From the NCBI GenBank assembly GCA_013400115.1, contig VXBP01001909.1, forward strand, positions 1,612,001 through 1,676,000: a DNA stretch of 64,000 bases. The letters are read 5' to 3'. Of the stretch, positions 45,364 through 56,399 are shown one piece after another. How positions within the stretch are numbered: the first letter of the stretch is position 1; every line of letters begins with the position of its first letter. This DNA comes from Rhinopomastus cyanomelas (Eukaryota > Chordata > Aves > Bucerotiformes > Rhinopomastidae). The notes beneath the pieces were generated by a model that had not been told where the DNA came from, ran no database searches, and saw only the letters and a program-made list of their open reading frames with translations. Both the position numbers and the translations under genes were made by a program.

Positions 45364-47495
45364 GGCTTCTTATGCTCTTTCAGATGATCCAGACTGATCT
45401 AAATATAGTGAAATACATCAGTGTCTCCCCCATGGAGTGTGTTCAGCTGTGACTCAAGCATGGTTTTGCTCCACTGCCTCCTAAATGTGCAAGAACATTA
45501 GCAGTGACTGCTTGCACAAGTTCCCTGTGCTCGTACCCTTGAATGAAGTCAGCAGCAGCTAAACACAAATCAAGCCCTAAGTTCTGGCTCTGTAGGTAGT
45601 CTTGGCTCAGGCTAAAAGTGGGTCCTTTGTGCCTTGCTGTGTAGGACCAGTGTCCTCTGTGGAGTAGGGGACCTCAAACTGCCCTTCCGAAGGTAGCTAG
45701 TGATGTCGCAGAGCACTGGCCGAGCAAGAGCTTTGAGTCACTCTTGTGAAAAAGAACATCCCTGTGGGGTTTCTGTTGTTGCAATGCTCACTTGCTTAAG
45801 CTCTTGCTTGATCCATGTTTTGGATCTCATTGGCTGATGAGAACTAGGCTCTGCAATTAGAGCTTGACTGAGAGCAAATCCTAAACTGTTTGGACTTGTT
45901 TCTCAACAGGCCATGCTGAGATCAGCTCCTGGTTTAGCCAAATCAGGCAGTGTTGGACACTTGACCTTACTCTGGCAGATGTTAGTGGAGCTTTTTAATT
46001 GTCACAGAAAGAGGATGGACACATTTTAGTGAGATTTGCACAAACATTTCTTGGTGTATCATGGTTTTAGGGCCTAGAGACCTATCACATGCTGGTTCTT
46101 TCCGTGAGCTAACCGATCACATGACTGGTTATTTTGCCATTTGTGCTAAAACTATTATTATTTCGAGCAGGAAATCAGCTGACAGACACTTGCAACCTGA
46201 TGGGCTCAGTAGAAGTAGCACACGGACGTGCCAAGGCACTTCTAGTCTCCAGCCAGTGCTTGTGAAGCTGGCTGAGGTTTGTGTGCATGGTGCTTGGGAC
46301 TCAAGCAGTGAAGCACTCCTTGAAAGTGCTTTGCCAGCCTTCACTGTCTTACTTGCCCTTGCCAGCTGTTACACTTCTGTGGGATAAGAAAGCTGGGAGT
46401 CTGCAGGGCTTTAGGCACAGCCACAAACCTAGAACAGGCAGACAGCTTCTGATGACCAAGTCACATCCTCTTGTAGCTACAAACTGCAAGTTCTGTCACT
46501 GCCTCTGCTCTCCCTTCAGTGCCAAGCCATGATTACTGCCAGCAGTCAGTCCTACAGGAGTGCAACAATCAAAATAAGTCTGATTCTTATAACTTCTGGT
46601 TTGTGCCTCAATATTATGAGGGCTGCCTTAATTCACTTCTGTGTCTCTGCCTTTCACAAGGAAACTAAAGCTGTTGCCTTTGTGCCAGGACTGAGTCACA
46701 GCAGCAAACAGCCTGTTGGGATGCACAGCCTCAGCAGATAGCAGCCCTGTTTCTGCCTTGCATGGGATTGTCTGCATGGTAGAGAATGAAATTTTCCTTG
46801 GTTGTGTCACCTCCTCCTAAAATGTATGTGACTGTGGAGTCAGTCCCCCCTTCTCTCACTTGCCTACATTAGGAGTCCCTTCTCAGTTCCTCTGTACCCA
46901 CTTTGCACAGAAACCCTGCCAAAACCAAGGGATGCAGCCTGGCATGTGGCCCTGTGCTCTCCATTTATACCTTCCTGATCAAACCCTGTCCTGAACTTGG
47001 GCACTGACCTTTCTCCGGGCTCTCCTGCAGTGCTTCAGCCCCAACACAGACGTGCCCCACAAGCATCAGTGAAATCATTCTCGTAACTGCTTGTGTTAAA
47101 AGAGAGACACAGAAAGATCTGTATGAGCTGTGTAGTGCCAGGGAAGGGGACCAAGTGCAGATATGCTGTAGGTGTTCACCCAGTCTTGGCTCAGGCCTAA
47201 CGTACCTGGGCAGAGCCTGGGGGTGGCCTGAGCAGGAGTCCACATGGCTTGGGCACCTTGTCTATTAAGCCAAATCACTTCCCTACTTTCCCACTTCCAG
47301 GTAATGTTGTGCTGTCTTTTAAGAATCATTTCCAAGTTTTTGCGATGTTTTAAACACAAAAGGAGGAACCAGAACCATTTTCCTTGAGTGAATCTTACCA
47401 GCCTGACCAAGGGTCTCTGTCTCAGACAAACGTCCACCTCTGGCCAAAACCATGGAGTGTCATGGCTGTGGATCCAGGTTTCTAAGAGAGCCAGC

Positions 47496-47528
47496 TGTGT
47501 GTGTGCATGCGTGCGTGGGCATGTGTGT
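47496..47528. repeat. TG-rich low-complexity run
   Basis: Interrupted TG repeat with GCATGCG/TGCG variants, about 33 bases. Confidence 0.85.
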
Positions 47529-47991
47529 CTGGTGTTTATCTGCCTGTCATTCCTTACTAAGCTGGTGACTCAATCAGATGTCACACATATCATTAACTGA
47601 TCAGTTTCACAAAACTTAGGGAGCTGAAAGACACAAAAAAATCCCAAACTGTGGAAAAAGTGGCCACAGGATTTGCCGTTTATGACTCCCCAGAGGGCGT
47701 GCATGGGACAGGGTTTTTCAAAATGTTCCAAATACAAGAAAAAACCCTCAAGTTGGCACTTAGTTGTTCTTGGAAGCCACAACAAAACCTTTAACAACAC
47801 GAAACCCTGCTGAGTCCTTGCCCTGGCTCTTTTCAGCTTGCCAGCAGCTGTAGAGCCCGGGCTGACACTCAGATCATGCCTCTTGCACATCAGAAGCCTC
47901 AGCTATGGCCGTCTGTCCCTTAACATCTTGTGCCAAGATAAAGCCCTTTGGTGCACAAGATCAGCAGAGAAAGTGCTGCCCAAGGCAAGAG

Positions 47992-48004
47992 GAGAGAGAG
48001 AGAG
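47992..48004. repeat. (GA)n microsatellite
   Basis: Six GA units plus one base, uninterrupted. Confidence 0.9.
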
Positions 48005-48510
48005 GGTTGCCATGTGTGCCTCTGTCCTGCTGCTGACTTGGCTGCTCCGTAAGGGCTTGGACATGCCACCTGCACCACCACAGCTTGTGGGGGTGCTGGG
48101 GAAGGGGAGAAGCATCTGGCTGGTGGAGGGAGAGGGCACTGTACTGCGGCATCCAAATCCCGCTCTGCAGAGTGAGGCCTGAGGAAAATTAGCATGTGGG
48201 TTGGGGCAGGAGTGCATGAGAGGTGGAGGGATGGGGGCTTAAGCAATTTGTTGTGGCATGCAGCAATGCAAAAAGGTTTCCAGAGAAGCCCTGAAACATG
48301 ATGTACTGCTGAGCTACTTCCTAGGAAAGCTCAGACTATGGCAGTGAGCAATGGCTGCCTGCAGTGCAGTGCAGGGCGAAATGGCTGGCATGCCTGGGGA
48401 CATGCAGCAGCTGCCAGCCACCAGGCTTCACCCAGAGGTCACCCTGCTACCCAGGAGCTGATGGCAACCTGTAGAGTGGGATGTGAGATTTCACCTTGCT
48501 TCCCCATAAT

Positions 48511-48632
48511 GGAATCATAGAATCACAGTATGGTTTAGGTTGGAAGAGATCTCAGAGATCATCTAGTTCCAACCCCCTGCCATGGACAGGGACACCTCTC
48601 ACCAGACCAGGTTGCCCAGAGCCCCATGTGTT
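48511..48632 (-). mobile_element. CR1 LINE, 3' 120 bases (classical subfamily)
   Basis: Complement of the tail at 48511-48530 (GGAATCATAGAATCACAGTA), then GGTTTAGGTTGGAAGAGATC, CATCTAGTTCCAACCCCCTG and CCAGACCAGGTTGCCCAGAG. Only the 3' UTR is left, no coding sequence. Confidence 0.92.
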
Positions 48633-49202
48633 GGGGCCTTGGTGTGTCTGAAGGCTGAAACTCCCAGCAGGCTGGCACATCTCTGTATGCAAATAGCAGT
48701 GATTAATGTGACACAAAACGTGCCAGGGTGCTGCAGCCTATCAGCCTGCCCCCACAGCACTTGGGTAGCTGACACTTATCCAGCTCACTTAACGTGCCAC
48801 AGCCCAAGTCATCCTTCTCACCTCTGTCAGAGTCCAGAGGTGAAAAACTTAACACATTTTATTGTAGGGAGGCCCGTGTTATTTGGCAGGAGCTGCAACT
48901 ACCTGTCCCTTTGCCAAGAGGAGCTTAGTGAACAAACGCCAGCCCTCCCAGGATACCTCTAACAACTAACTGACATGTTATTTGAAAATCACACACAGAC
49001 GTGGAGGGGGCTGCTGGGTGCAGGAGCCTCCAAACAGATGGGGAGCAACGGTTGGAATGACATCAGTGATTTTCAAACCAAATTAAACTCAACCTCAGTG
49101 TGGTCTAGATCATTGAGAGTGTGAAAGTAAGGGGAAAAGGACATCTGAGAGTCATGGCAGGACTGAAAAGCCTAAGATCAGTATCAGGGGCATTTCCTGG
49201 AT
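48633..49202. other. Unique non-coding DNA
   Basis: No recognised feature between two minus-strand CR1s. Confidence 0.5.
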
Positions 49203-49470
49203 GGAATCATAGAACCATCAGGGTTGGAAATTACCTAAATGGTCATAAAGTCCAACCTTACACTCTACAACCTCTAACCACTAAACCATCTCTCCAAACA
49301 TAATGTCTGTTACTTGTTTTTTGAATCCCTCCAGGGACAGTGCCTTGACCCCCTCCCTGTTCCAAGGCCTCCATACTCTCTGGGAAGACATTTTTTCTGA
49401 TATCCAGTCTGAACCTGATGCAACTTGACTCCATTTCCTCTTGTCCTATCCCTGGTCACTGGGAAAAACA
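49203..49470 (-). mobile_element. CR1 LINE, 3' end (classical subfamily, diverged)
   Basis: Plus strand GGAATCATAGAACCATCAGG, GTTGGAAATTACCTAAATGG and CATAAAGTCCAACC are the complement of tail and core. The ORF2 C-terminus follows, up to the TTCCTCTTGTCCTATCCCTG stretch at 49434. Coding frames are broken. Confidence 0.88.
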
Positions 49471-52400
49471 GTGGCACTGGTGGCATGCACCTAGAATCCT
49501 GGCAAAACTAAATCACAGATCTCACACTGGAAACAAGGGGAAATGAGGCTTCTGAAGGAAAGGCAGAGGCAGATCTGGGTGAGCCAGCTGGAAAAACCAT
49601 CTAGTTGTTCTGGATGATTATTCACACGAGCATCATTCATGAGTTCACACGTCTGGCATGACTGAAGAGTACTACAGCCTAATGGAGGCATGTGTACACA
49701 GCCCCTTTAATCAGATGCAGCTACTTGACATATCATGTTTGATATCTGGCCACAGAATGATGACTGCAGGTTTAGACGTGCAACTGCTCATCCCTCAGCT
49801 GCTGCGAAAGTGACCTGAGAGAGAATATCCATGAGGGAAGATGCAGAAATCAAGCTGTGATTTAGCTTAATGACTAGATGGCACCAGCACAGCAAGAGCT
49901 GTCACCTGTGACACAGCTGTTTGAGAGAAACTGAGAACAAGTCCTCTCCACTTGCTGCAGGCTGAACTTGCAGTCACTGGGGATTTGCAGACTTGCAGAG
50001 GCAACTCGTCTGTGTCTTCTCTCTTGACTGCAAGAAGTGACCTCCACATTAGCGTGCTGGCAGGGGGCCCCACTTCAATGCCAAATGCTCCCCATGGCAT
50101 CTCTAGGAGAGCTCAGCTGGACTGGGAGCTGCTAAGATGCAACTCTGAGCACTGTGACACTGATGGGGAAAAGCCCTTCAAAGGTTAACACGATACGGGC
50201 AGAAGTATCCAGTTAGAGACAAGAAAACCTATGAAGCTGCCGGAAAAAGCTGAGTGGTGCTTTTTATAGCGTCTCATGAGTCGGCTTTTATGACTTGTGT
50301 TGCTGCACAGGAGATAAGAACCCCAGTGCAGACTGTATCCTGTTGCCTCTGGCTGCAGCTCAGCCATGAGAGAGGGTGACAGAGCATCACATCTTCATCG
50401 CTCTCACAGAGGTTGAGAGATGGACGGAGCTGTGCTGGGAACCCTGGATGCAGGCTCTTTCCATGACCATGGAGAAGGTTGTGATAAGTGCATTTTCGCA
50501 GCTGACAGCAACTGAAATAAAAATTTCACCACCCTTTACCTTGAGCGGTTTAGTCATCCCGAAGCGTTGTGCTAACATAATGTGCTGCCAGCAGCCTGCT
50601 CCTCCTCCCCTTCCCAGTGAGAAGAAACACATTCCAGCCATTGGTCTGTACCTTCATTCCCTAAAAAAATAATTTCTTTACGTTGGCCAAACCTGTTCAG
50701 AGATGGCTTTTTCATGATCTTGACGTAGCACTACTGCAGTGAGGGAATGGCTGAGGTTGGACCTAAGGGCTCCAGCAGGAGATCAAGAGGGCGCCAGGGA
50801 CCAGCGCCAGGCAGGGCTGAAAAACCGGCCTGGCTGGCTGACAGAGCTCAGGACAGTGCATCTCCTTCTTCCAACACCTCTGCTGTGGAACTGCTGGATC
50901 GGTGGAGGAGGCTGTGTCTGCAGGTTGCACCTGATGTCAGAGCTCCCTGGGGCAGCACCAGGTGTGCAATGACTGTAGAGAGCCCTCTGTGACCACAGAC
51001 GGGTTGGAGTAACTACAGAAGTTTGATTTATGCCATCCATGGATCTGAGCAAACTTATTTAACAAGCTCTAAAACACTCAGTCTCTACTCTGCTGGTAAT
51101 AAAAGTAACTAGTATCCATGTCTTTGACAAGATGGAATTAAACAAGTCTGGAGAGGACTTTCACAGCTTTCAAATTGCTCTTGTGAACTGGTAAATAAGT
51201 GTCAGGTATCATATTAATTGTTTGGGCTTTTTTATTTCTACATCATCATGAAGTTGTAACTTACTGCTCAGCATTCCTTTCTTCCAGGGTATCTCATAGC
51301 TCTGGGGAAAGAAAGAAAGATTGAAAAATTTTGTTCGAGCTTATTTACAAACCCTGCCTGGAAAGATCTGACATTTCACTAACAATTTTTGAATGACTAG
51401 AACATGAAGCAAAACCTAATAGTAAACTCTCTCACACTGAAAAAAGCTACTGCTTTAGAATAAAACCCAAAATCCAGTCTGCAAATTCAAGAAAAGAATA
51501 ATTAAATGTTGTGCAAGTGACCTTCTTAGCTGATTTCAGTTGTTAGCAGGACATTTCTCAGGGGTAGAACGGTGAATTTTCCTTCTGACTCCCTGCTTTA
51601 TTCACAAAGAGCTTTTGTAAGGACCACAAGACTTTTCATAAAATACCAGGGATAAATGGAACTGAAATGTTCTCTAGTCCATAGGCCCTTAGGCTGCGTT
51701 TACACAGCAGCATCTGAGAAAGAGGAGTGGAGGATGGAGATGTTCACCAGCATTGCATTAATATTGGCTTTGGAGTGGAGATTGAGCCTGATAATCCGGT
51801 GTTGTGTGTTTTGTGGGCTGTCTGGTGCCATCAAGTGCTCAAGGTTTGTTTCCAAATAACTTGTTGTCACATAACTGTCCTTTGTAACCCCCACCTTGGC
51901 AGAGACACTGGGCCTTGGTGGGCGACAAAGCAGGCTTAGAAGGCCTTGGAGAACAAGGCTCCATAAAGAAACACACTTGGATTTTTCTCCTCGAAGTGGC
52001 TGCCATCTCCTGCATGGGCTAGCCTGGGCAAAACTACTTGTCCTCAATGGTTAGACTAGACATCATGGGCAAGTGTTCTCCTCCAAGTGAGTACAGTGAG
52101 ATATTACAAGACCAGACTAAACTACTTCCCAAACCCAAAGTGCTACATAGGACCTCAAATATCACTCCTAGCAGTGAAGGCTACCCATAGAGGCAATCAC
52201 CCCCTGATGTAGTTTCAGAGATAATTGCAAATGTGGAGGGAGATTTTATGTAAATATGTGCCATGACTTCTTCTAGCCATGGAAGGAAACAGGCTGGGAC
52301 ATGTCAGTTGTCTGCTCAGGCTTTGCAGGAGGCTTTCATCCTGCACTGCTCGAATAAGAAAACCTATGAGATCACTGGTTGCTAAACACTTGATGTGATT

Positions 52401-53069
52401 TCCCAAGGTTTGTCTCTATGGTAAGGCTCTGGCAGTATGGGTTCTGTTGACAGAAGCCCTGAATATTACCCAAAGCACTGTGTGATTATTTTTTTTCTGC
52501 TAGGTCCAAGAGCAAAGCACTAAGAAGTTCACCCCCCACCCCATTCCAGACAAAGACACTGGTATGCTGCTAATGGTTCATTAAAAAATCTACCTGAATG
52601 TCCCAGGAGTGTCACGTAGCTCTTTTGCTGCTGCCCAAGCTTAACTGTGTTTGATTTCTTCAGTGGTCGCTTCAGTAGCCTCAGAACAGGCTAAACTCAC
52701 ACCCTTAGTTCTTGGGGTTTAGGTTGATATTTTTAGCCTAAGATTTGAAATATCATTTTAGGTTGAATTTTCCTGTCCTATTCCAAGAGTGGAGGGGTGA
52801 GATCTTTTAAAATGCATGCCGAATTTATTTTTCCTTTGTGACAAGGACAAAGGGAACCTTTCATTAAAAATCTATAGGGCTGTGATTCTGCAGCGTGATC
52901 TCTGCATTTAAAGACAGCAGATACTGTCTTTGTCTTTAAACTTCCCTGGGTGTCCTAAATGTGCCTTCTTTATAAAGTCAAAAGCTGGAGTAAAGAGAGG
53001 AAACCTGCTGTTTCATGAGAACCAGTGAGTCTCTTAATGGGAGGAAGCATTTCTCCCATGGCTTCCACC
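49471..53069. other. Long unique tract
   Basis: About 3.6 kb without recognisable transposons. 50740-50960 is somewhat GC- and CpG-richer than its neighbours, with open frames in two phases (MAEVGPKGSSRRSR at 50747), but it has no domain or convincing splice pair. A perfect inverted repeat at 52907-52940 is listed separately. Confidence 0.45.
52907..52940. repeat. Perfect inverted repeat with two alternative pairings
   Basis: TTTAAAGACA (52907-52916) pairs with TGTCTTTAAA (52931-52940) across 14 bases. Within it AAGACAG (52911-52917) can instead pair with CTGTCTT (52924-52930) around a 6-base loop. The surroundings (52800-52990) are not repetitive. Confidence 0.9.
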
Positions 53070-53356
53070 TAGCACCTAGCTTTGAACACCTCCAGGAAGG
53101 GGGGCAGCCACAACCTCTCCAGACAGTCAACTCCAGAGTCTCTCCTCCCTCGTACTAAAGAACTTCTTCCGAAGATCTAGTCTAAACCTGCTCTCCTTCA
53201 GTTTAAAACAATTTCCCCTTGTTCTATTGCTAGATCCCCATGGTAAAAGTCCCTCTGCAGCCTTCCTGTAGGTTCCCTTTAGGTATTGTAAGGCAGCTGT
53301 AAGCACCTCCCAGAGTCTTCTCCAGCCTAGGCTGAACAACCCCAGCTCCCTCACCT
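53070..53356 (-). mobile_element. CR1 LINE, coding 3' part without tail (old)
   Basis: Complement encodes RELGLFSLGWRRLWE, SSNRTRGNCFKLKESRF and a diverged C-terminal segment. 3' UTR and tail are missing below 53070. Like the copy at 8211, it has lost the 3' end. Strong divergence marks it as old. Confidence 0.85.
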
Positions 53357-55067
53357 ATAGTGTGAACTGGCCTTTCCATTTTGATGACCTAGAAGATGCA
53401 GGTATTGCTCTGTGGTCCAGGTTTGAACTGTCATACAGTGTCACTGAAGGAAAGCACTGCTACACGGTTAACAGTGCTGCAATAAAGTCAGTTACCTATC
53501 TACTCACAAAATATTGAATCTTACTTTTGTGCAACATGAAAGGTGTGTTTATCTGTGCTCTTCGGGTAAGGTGGGGAAAGGAGGGAAGAAGTGAGGATGG
53601 TGACAGTGCTCATGCCCAGTACCTCCTTATTTTTAGAAAGAGCAGCAGCAGTCCCAGAGCAGAGCTGTTGTCATGAGCTACACAAAAGTTAAGACGGGTC
53701 TCATTAACTTCCTGTAGATAACGTGGGATGCTAATAAGCACACGTGCCTTCAAAGGAAAACCCAGGCACTGGCCACCTGACAAGGAAGCTCAGGCTGAGG
53801 CTACACCCAGGCATTCCCGAGGGCCTCCGTCCTGGGATTCTGGTTGTTAACTGGCAAAAAGTGCCACAGTGGGTGGAGCTGCACAAGAACCCATCTGTGT
53901 GTTTGCTTGGGTGTGAGGACTTGTGTTTGCTCTTTATTTCATGGGGTTGAAAAGATTTAATAAACCACATGTGTCATTCAAAGTAATAAATCCTTTACAA
54001 TCCAAATTCTTCATCATAATACAGTTCTTGGGAAGGCATTGCTCCTCCATGCTGCTCTTCCCGCAGTCTGAAGGGGAGATTGTGACTACAGTGACTATGC
54101 AAAGGGATGTTTCTTCTCATCCTTCATAACTGTTGTTGTCTCAGGCAGCAACATAATCTCCTGAGCCACGATTGCTGCTGTTTATTTGCCACAAAGATTT
54201 GCTATTGCTAGCTGGGCTGAAGGCAAACAGCACAGGCTGTCCCAACCAGCCTGTGGTAAGTCAAGATCTTTGTGTCCAGACAATCTCTGGTGGCAGCAGA
54301 TCAGCTCCGTTAAATACAGATATGATTTAGTTCTCCTCTACTGCAAGTACTTCGTTAGATTTACATCAGAGCAACCTGTTCACTGAAATAAAAGAGCTAA
54401 AGCTGCAGAAGACCCAGTATGACACCCCTGAGTGCCCTGGAAGAACAGAGACAATTTAGGAGATGCCAAAATGGAAGTTGCTCAAGCAGGTGGTCTGGGA
54501 GGGCTCATGTGCCCCACTGATCCCTGGCACTGAGTAGTCTTGTGTGGGTCTGCCAAACCCAGATCATGTTCCTGAGTCCTTCATTTTCAGTGCTTTGTCT
54601 GGGGGAGCTCTATCAGTAAATCACTTTTTACCTGGTTAGATCCCACCCTTTCTTACCATCTGAAATACATCAAAGTCTATTTCTACCCTATTATCCTTCT
54701 GCCAACACTGCCCTTTCATTTAAACCTGTTTGTTTCCTGGTAGTTACTTCCTTGAGGTATGGTACCTCCTTGCAGCTTTTGATTTCTGTGCTGAACAATC
54801 CTGAGACATCCCTCCTGGGGCAGAACAAAGCAGCTCATGTCCATGGATTTACATCATTCTCTTCAGCAATGGCCTGAGCATGACTGGCAATGCCTTCCAG
54901 TAGTGGTACGGCAGTGGTTTGCTCATTGCTGGTCTGTTGGCAAGGAAAGCAAGCTGACCTCTCTGCTTGTCTGTTTGCTCCAACTGATGACCAATACAGC
55001 ACTAAGACATCCTCTTACTGTTATTCCAGGTCTCTAGTTTCTTGTGGTCCTGTCCCAAGTATCTACA
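53357..55067. other. Unique non-coding DNA
   Basis: No confident exon, repeat or RNA gene. Confidence 0.5.
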
Positions 55068-55248
55068 GCCTCTCCAGGGGTGTGGTAGAGTCCTTATCAC
55101 TAGAGCCTTTCAATACACAGCTGGACAGGATGCTAGGTGGTCTCATCTGAGTAATTTCATATAGGCTCCCTTTCCTGTGGGAAGCTGGACAAGATGATCT
55201 TTAAAGGTTCCTTCCAACCTGGGTTGTTCTATGAGTCTGTGATTCTAC
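55068..55248 (+). mobile_element. CR1 LINE, 3' 180 bases (old)
   Basis: Plus-strand copy: RGVVESLSLEPF-like codons at 55075-55112, the 3' UTR with GCTGGACAAGATGATCTTTA and CCTTCCAACCTGGGTTGTTC, and a tail TATGAGTCTGTGATTCTA at 55231-55248. Confidence 0.88.
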
Positions 55249-56374
55249 TATTTGAAACAGCATCTGTGCACATTCCAGCTTGCATGTGGGAAGGACTTCC
55301 CTGCAGTGACACAGCTCCTGGCAGTGTAATCAGTGTCAGTAGTGTTGAGATCTCTGGACAATCCAGCACAACACAAAGGCAGAAAACATAGTGGTGGAGC
55401 CAGGACACCCACAGACACTGATCTTGTCCAGACTGAGCTCACAATGCAGCACCCAGCCATCAGTAGCCCTTGTTCCTCATAGACCAGCCCCACCGCTTTT
55501 CCCTCCACATCTATTAATTCTGAGTTCTCTCCTGTTGAAGGAGTTCTAGTCCTTCCTATGCCCCCATGTCTGTCTTCAGTCTGCCCTGCTGTTATTGGTG
55601 GACCCAGAGATCACCTCCCCTTTCTCCATTCTCGTCTGAAAAGCCCAGTAGCCCCCTGCACTCTGGCTTCCATGGAGTCTGCAAGCATCTTCCCGGCCAC
55701 CAGCCCCAGTCTTCCCCTGTGTTGCTTGTTGTGGTCCAGTATTCTGCACCAGGAAGCTCCAGAAAGCCTCCCTTGCAGATCAGTTTTCTTCACAGGGGAC
55801 TTTAGCCTTCAGGTTGGTCATCCCAGTAGAGGAGCTCTGGAGAGGCTGAGGCATCTGCTCTTACACCACAGGTAGCCTGGTTTGTGCTCAGTGTGGCTGG
55901 AAACCCAGATATATTCAGCTGCTGACCTTAGCCATGCTGCTACTGAGCCAATGTGGATTTCACAGGCATTTTCACAGCAGACTCCTGAAGCAGTGTTTAC
56001 TTTTTCCTTCTCTGCCTCCTGATCCCATACTAGGTTTCGGCATCTTTCTCTGGAGCCTGGAAACAGTGAAACTGTTTATAAATAGGAAAACAAAAAATTG
56101 GACAAACTAGTGTGTTTTTCTCTATCCTTAATGTCGCATCTAGCAGAACCATTTTAGCTAAAAAAAATCTTAATATTAGGTTTTCAGCCTTAAGTTAAGG
56201 ACAATTTTAGAAATCTTCCTCCCAAACAAATCAAGTCTTGTGAGGGAGAACTGAACACAAGGTCTCACAATGCAGTGGTTTGGAAATCCTTACTCTGGTA
56301 GTAGCAGGTGACACCGGTCAGGTCTATGGTTGTATGAATGATCCACAGAACTATCTACTCCTCTCACCCATCCC

Positions 56375-56399
56375 TCTTTATAAGAAAAGCTTATAAAGA
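56375..56399. repeat. Perfect 10-bp inverted repeat, 5-base loop
   Basis: TCTTTATAAG (56375-56384) and CTTATAAAGA (56390-56399) are exact reverse complements around AAAAG. Confidence 0.9.

Larger units (their letters stand above)
44451..48510. other. Long unique tract with minor repeats
   Basis: About 4 kb. Contains a weak coding relic on the minus strand (44767-45212), a T-run and two low-complexity runs, listed separately. No transposon family recognised in the remainder. Confidence 0.45.
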
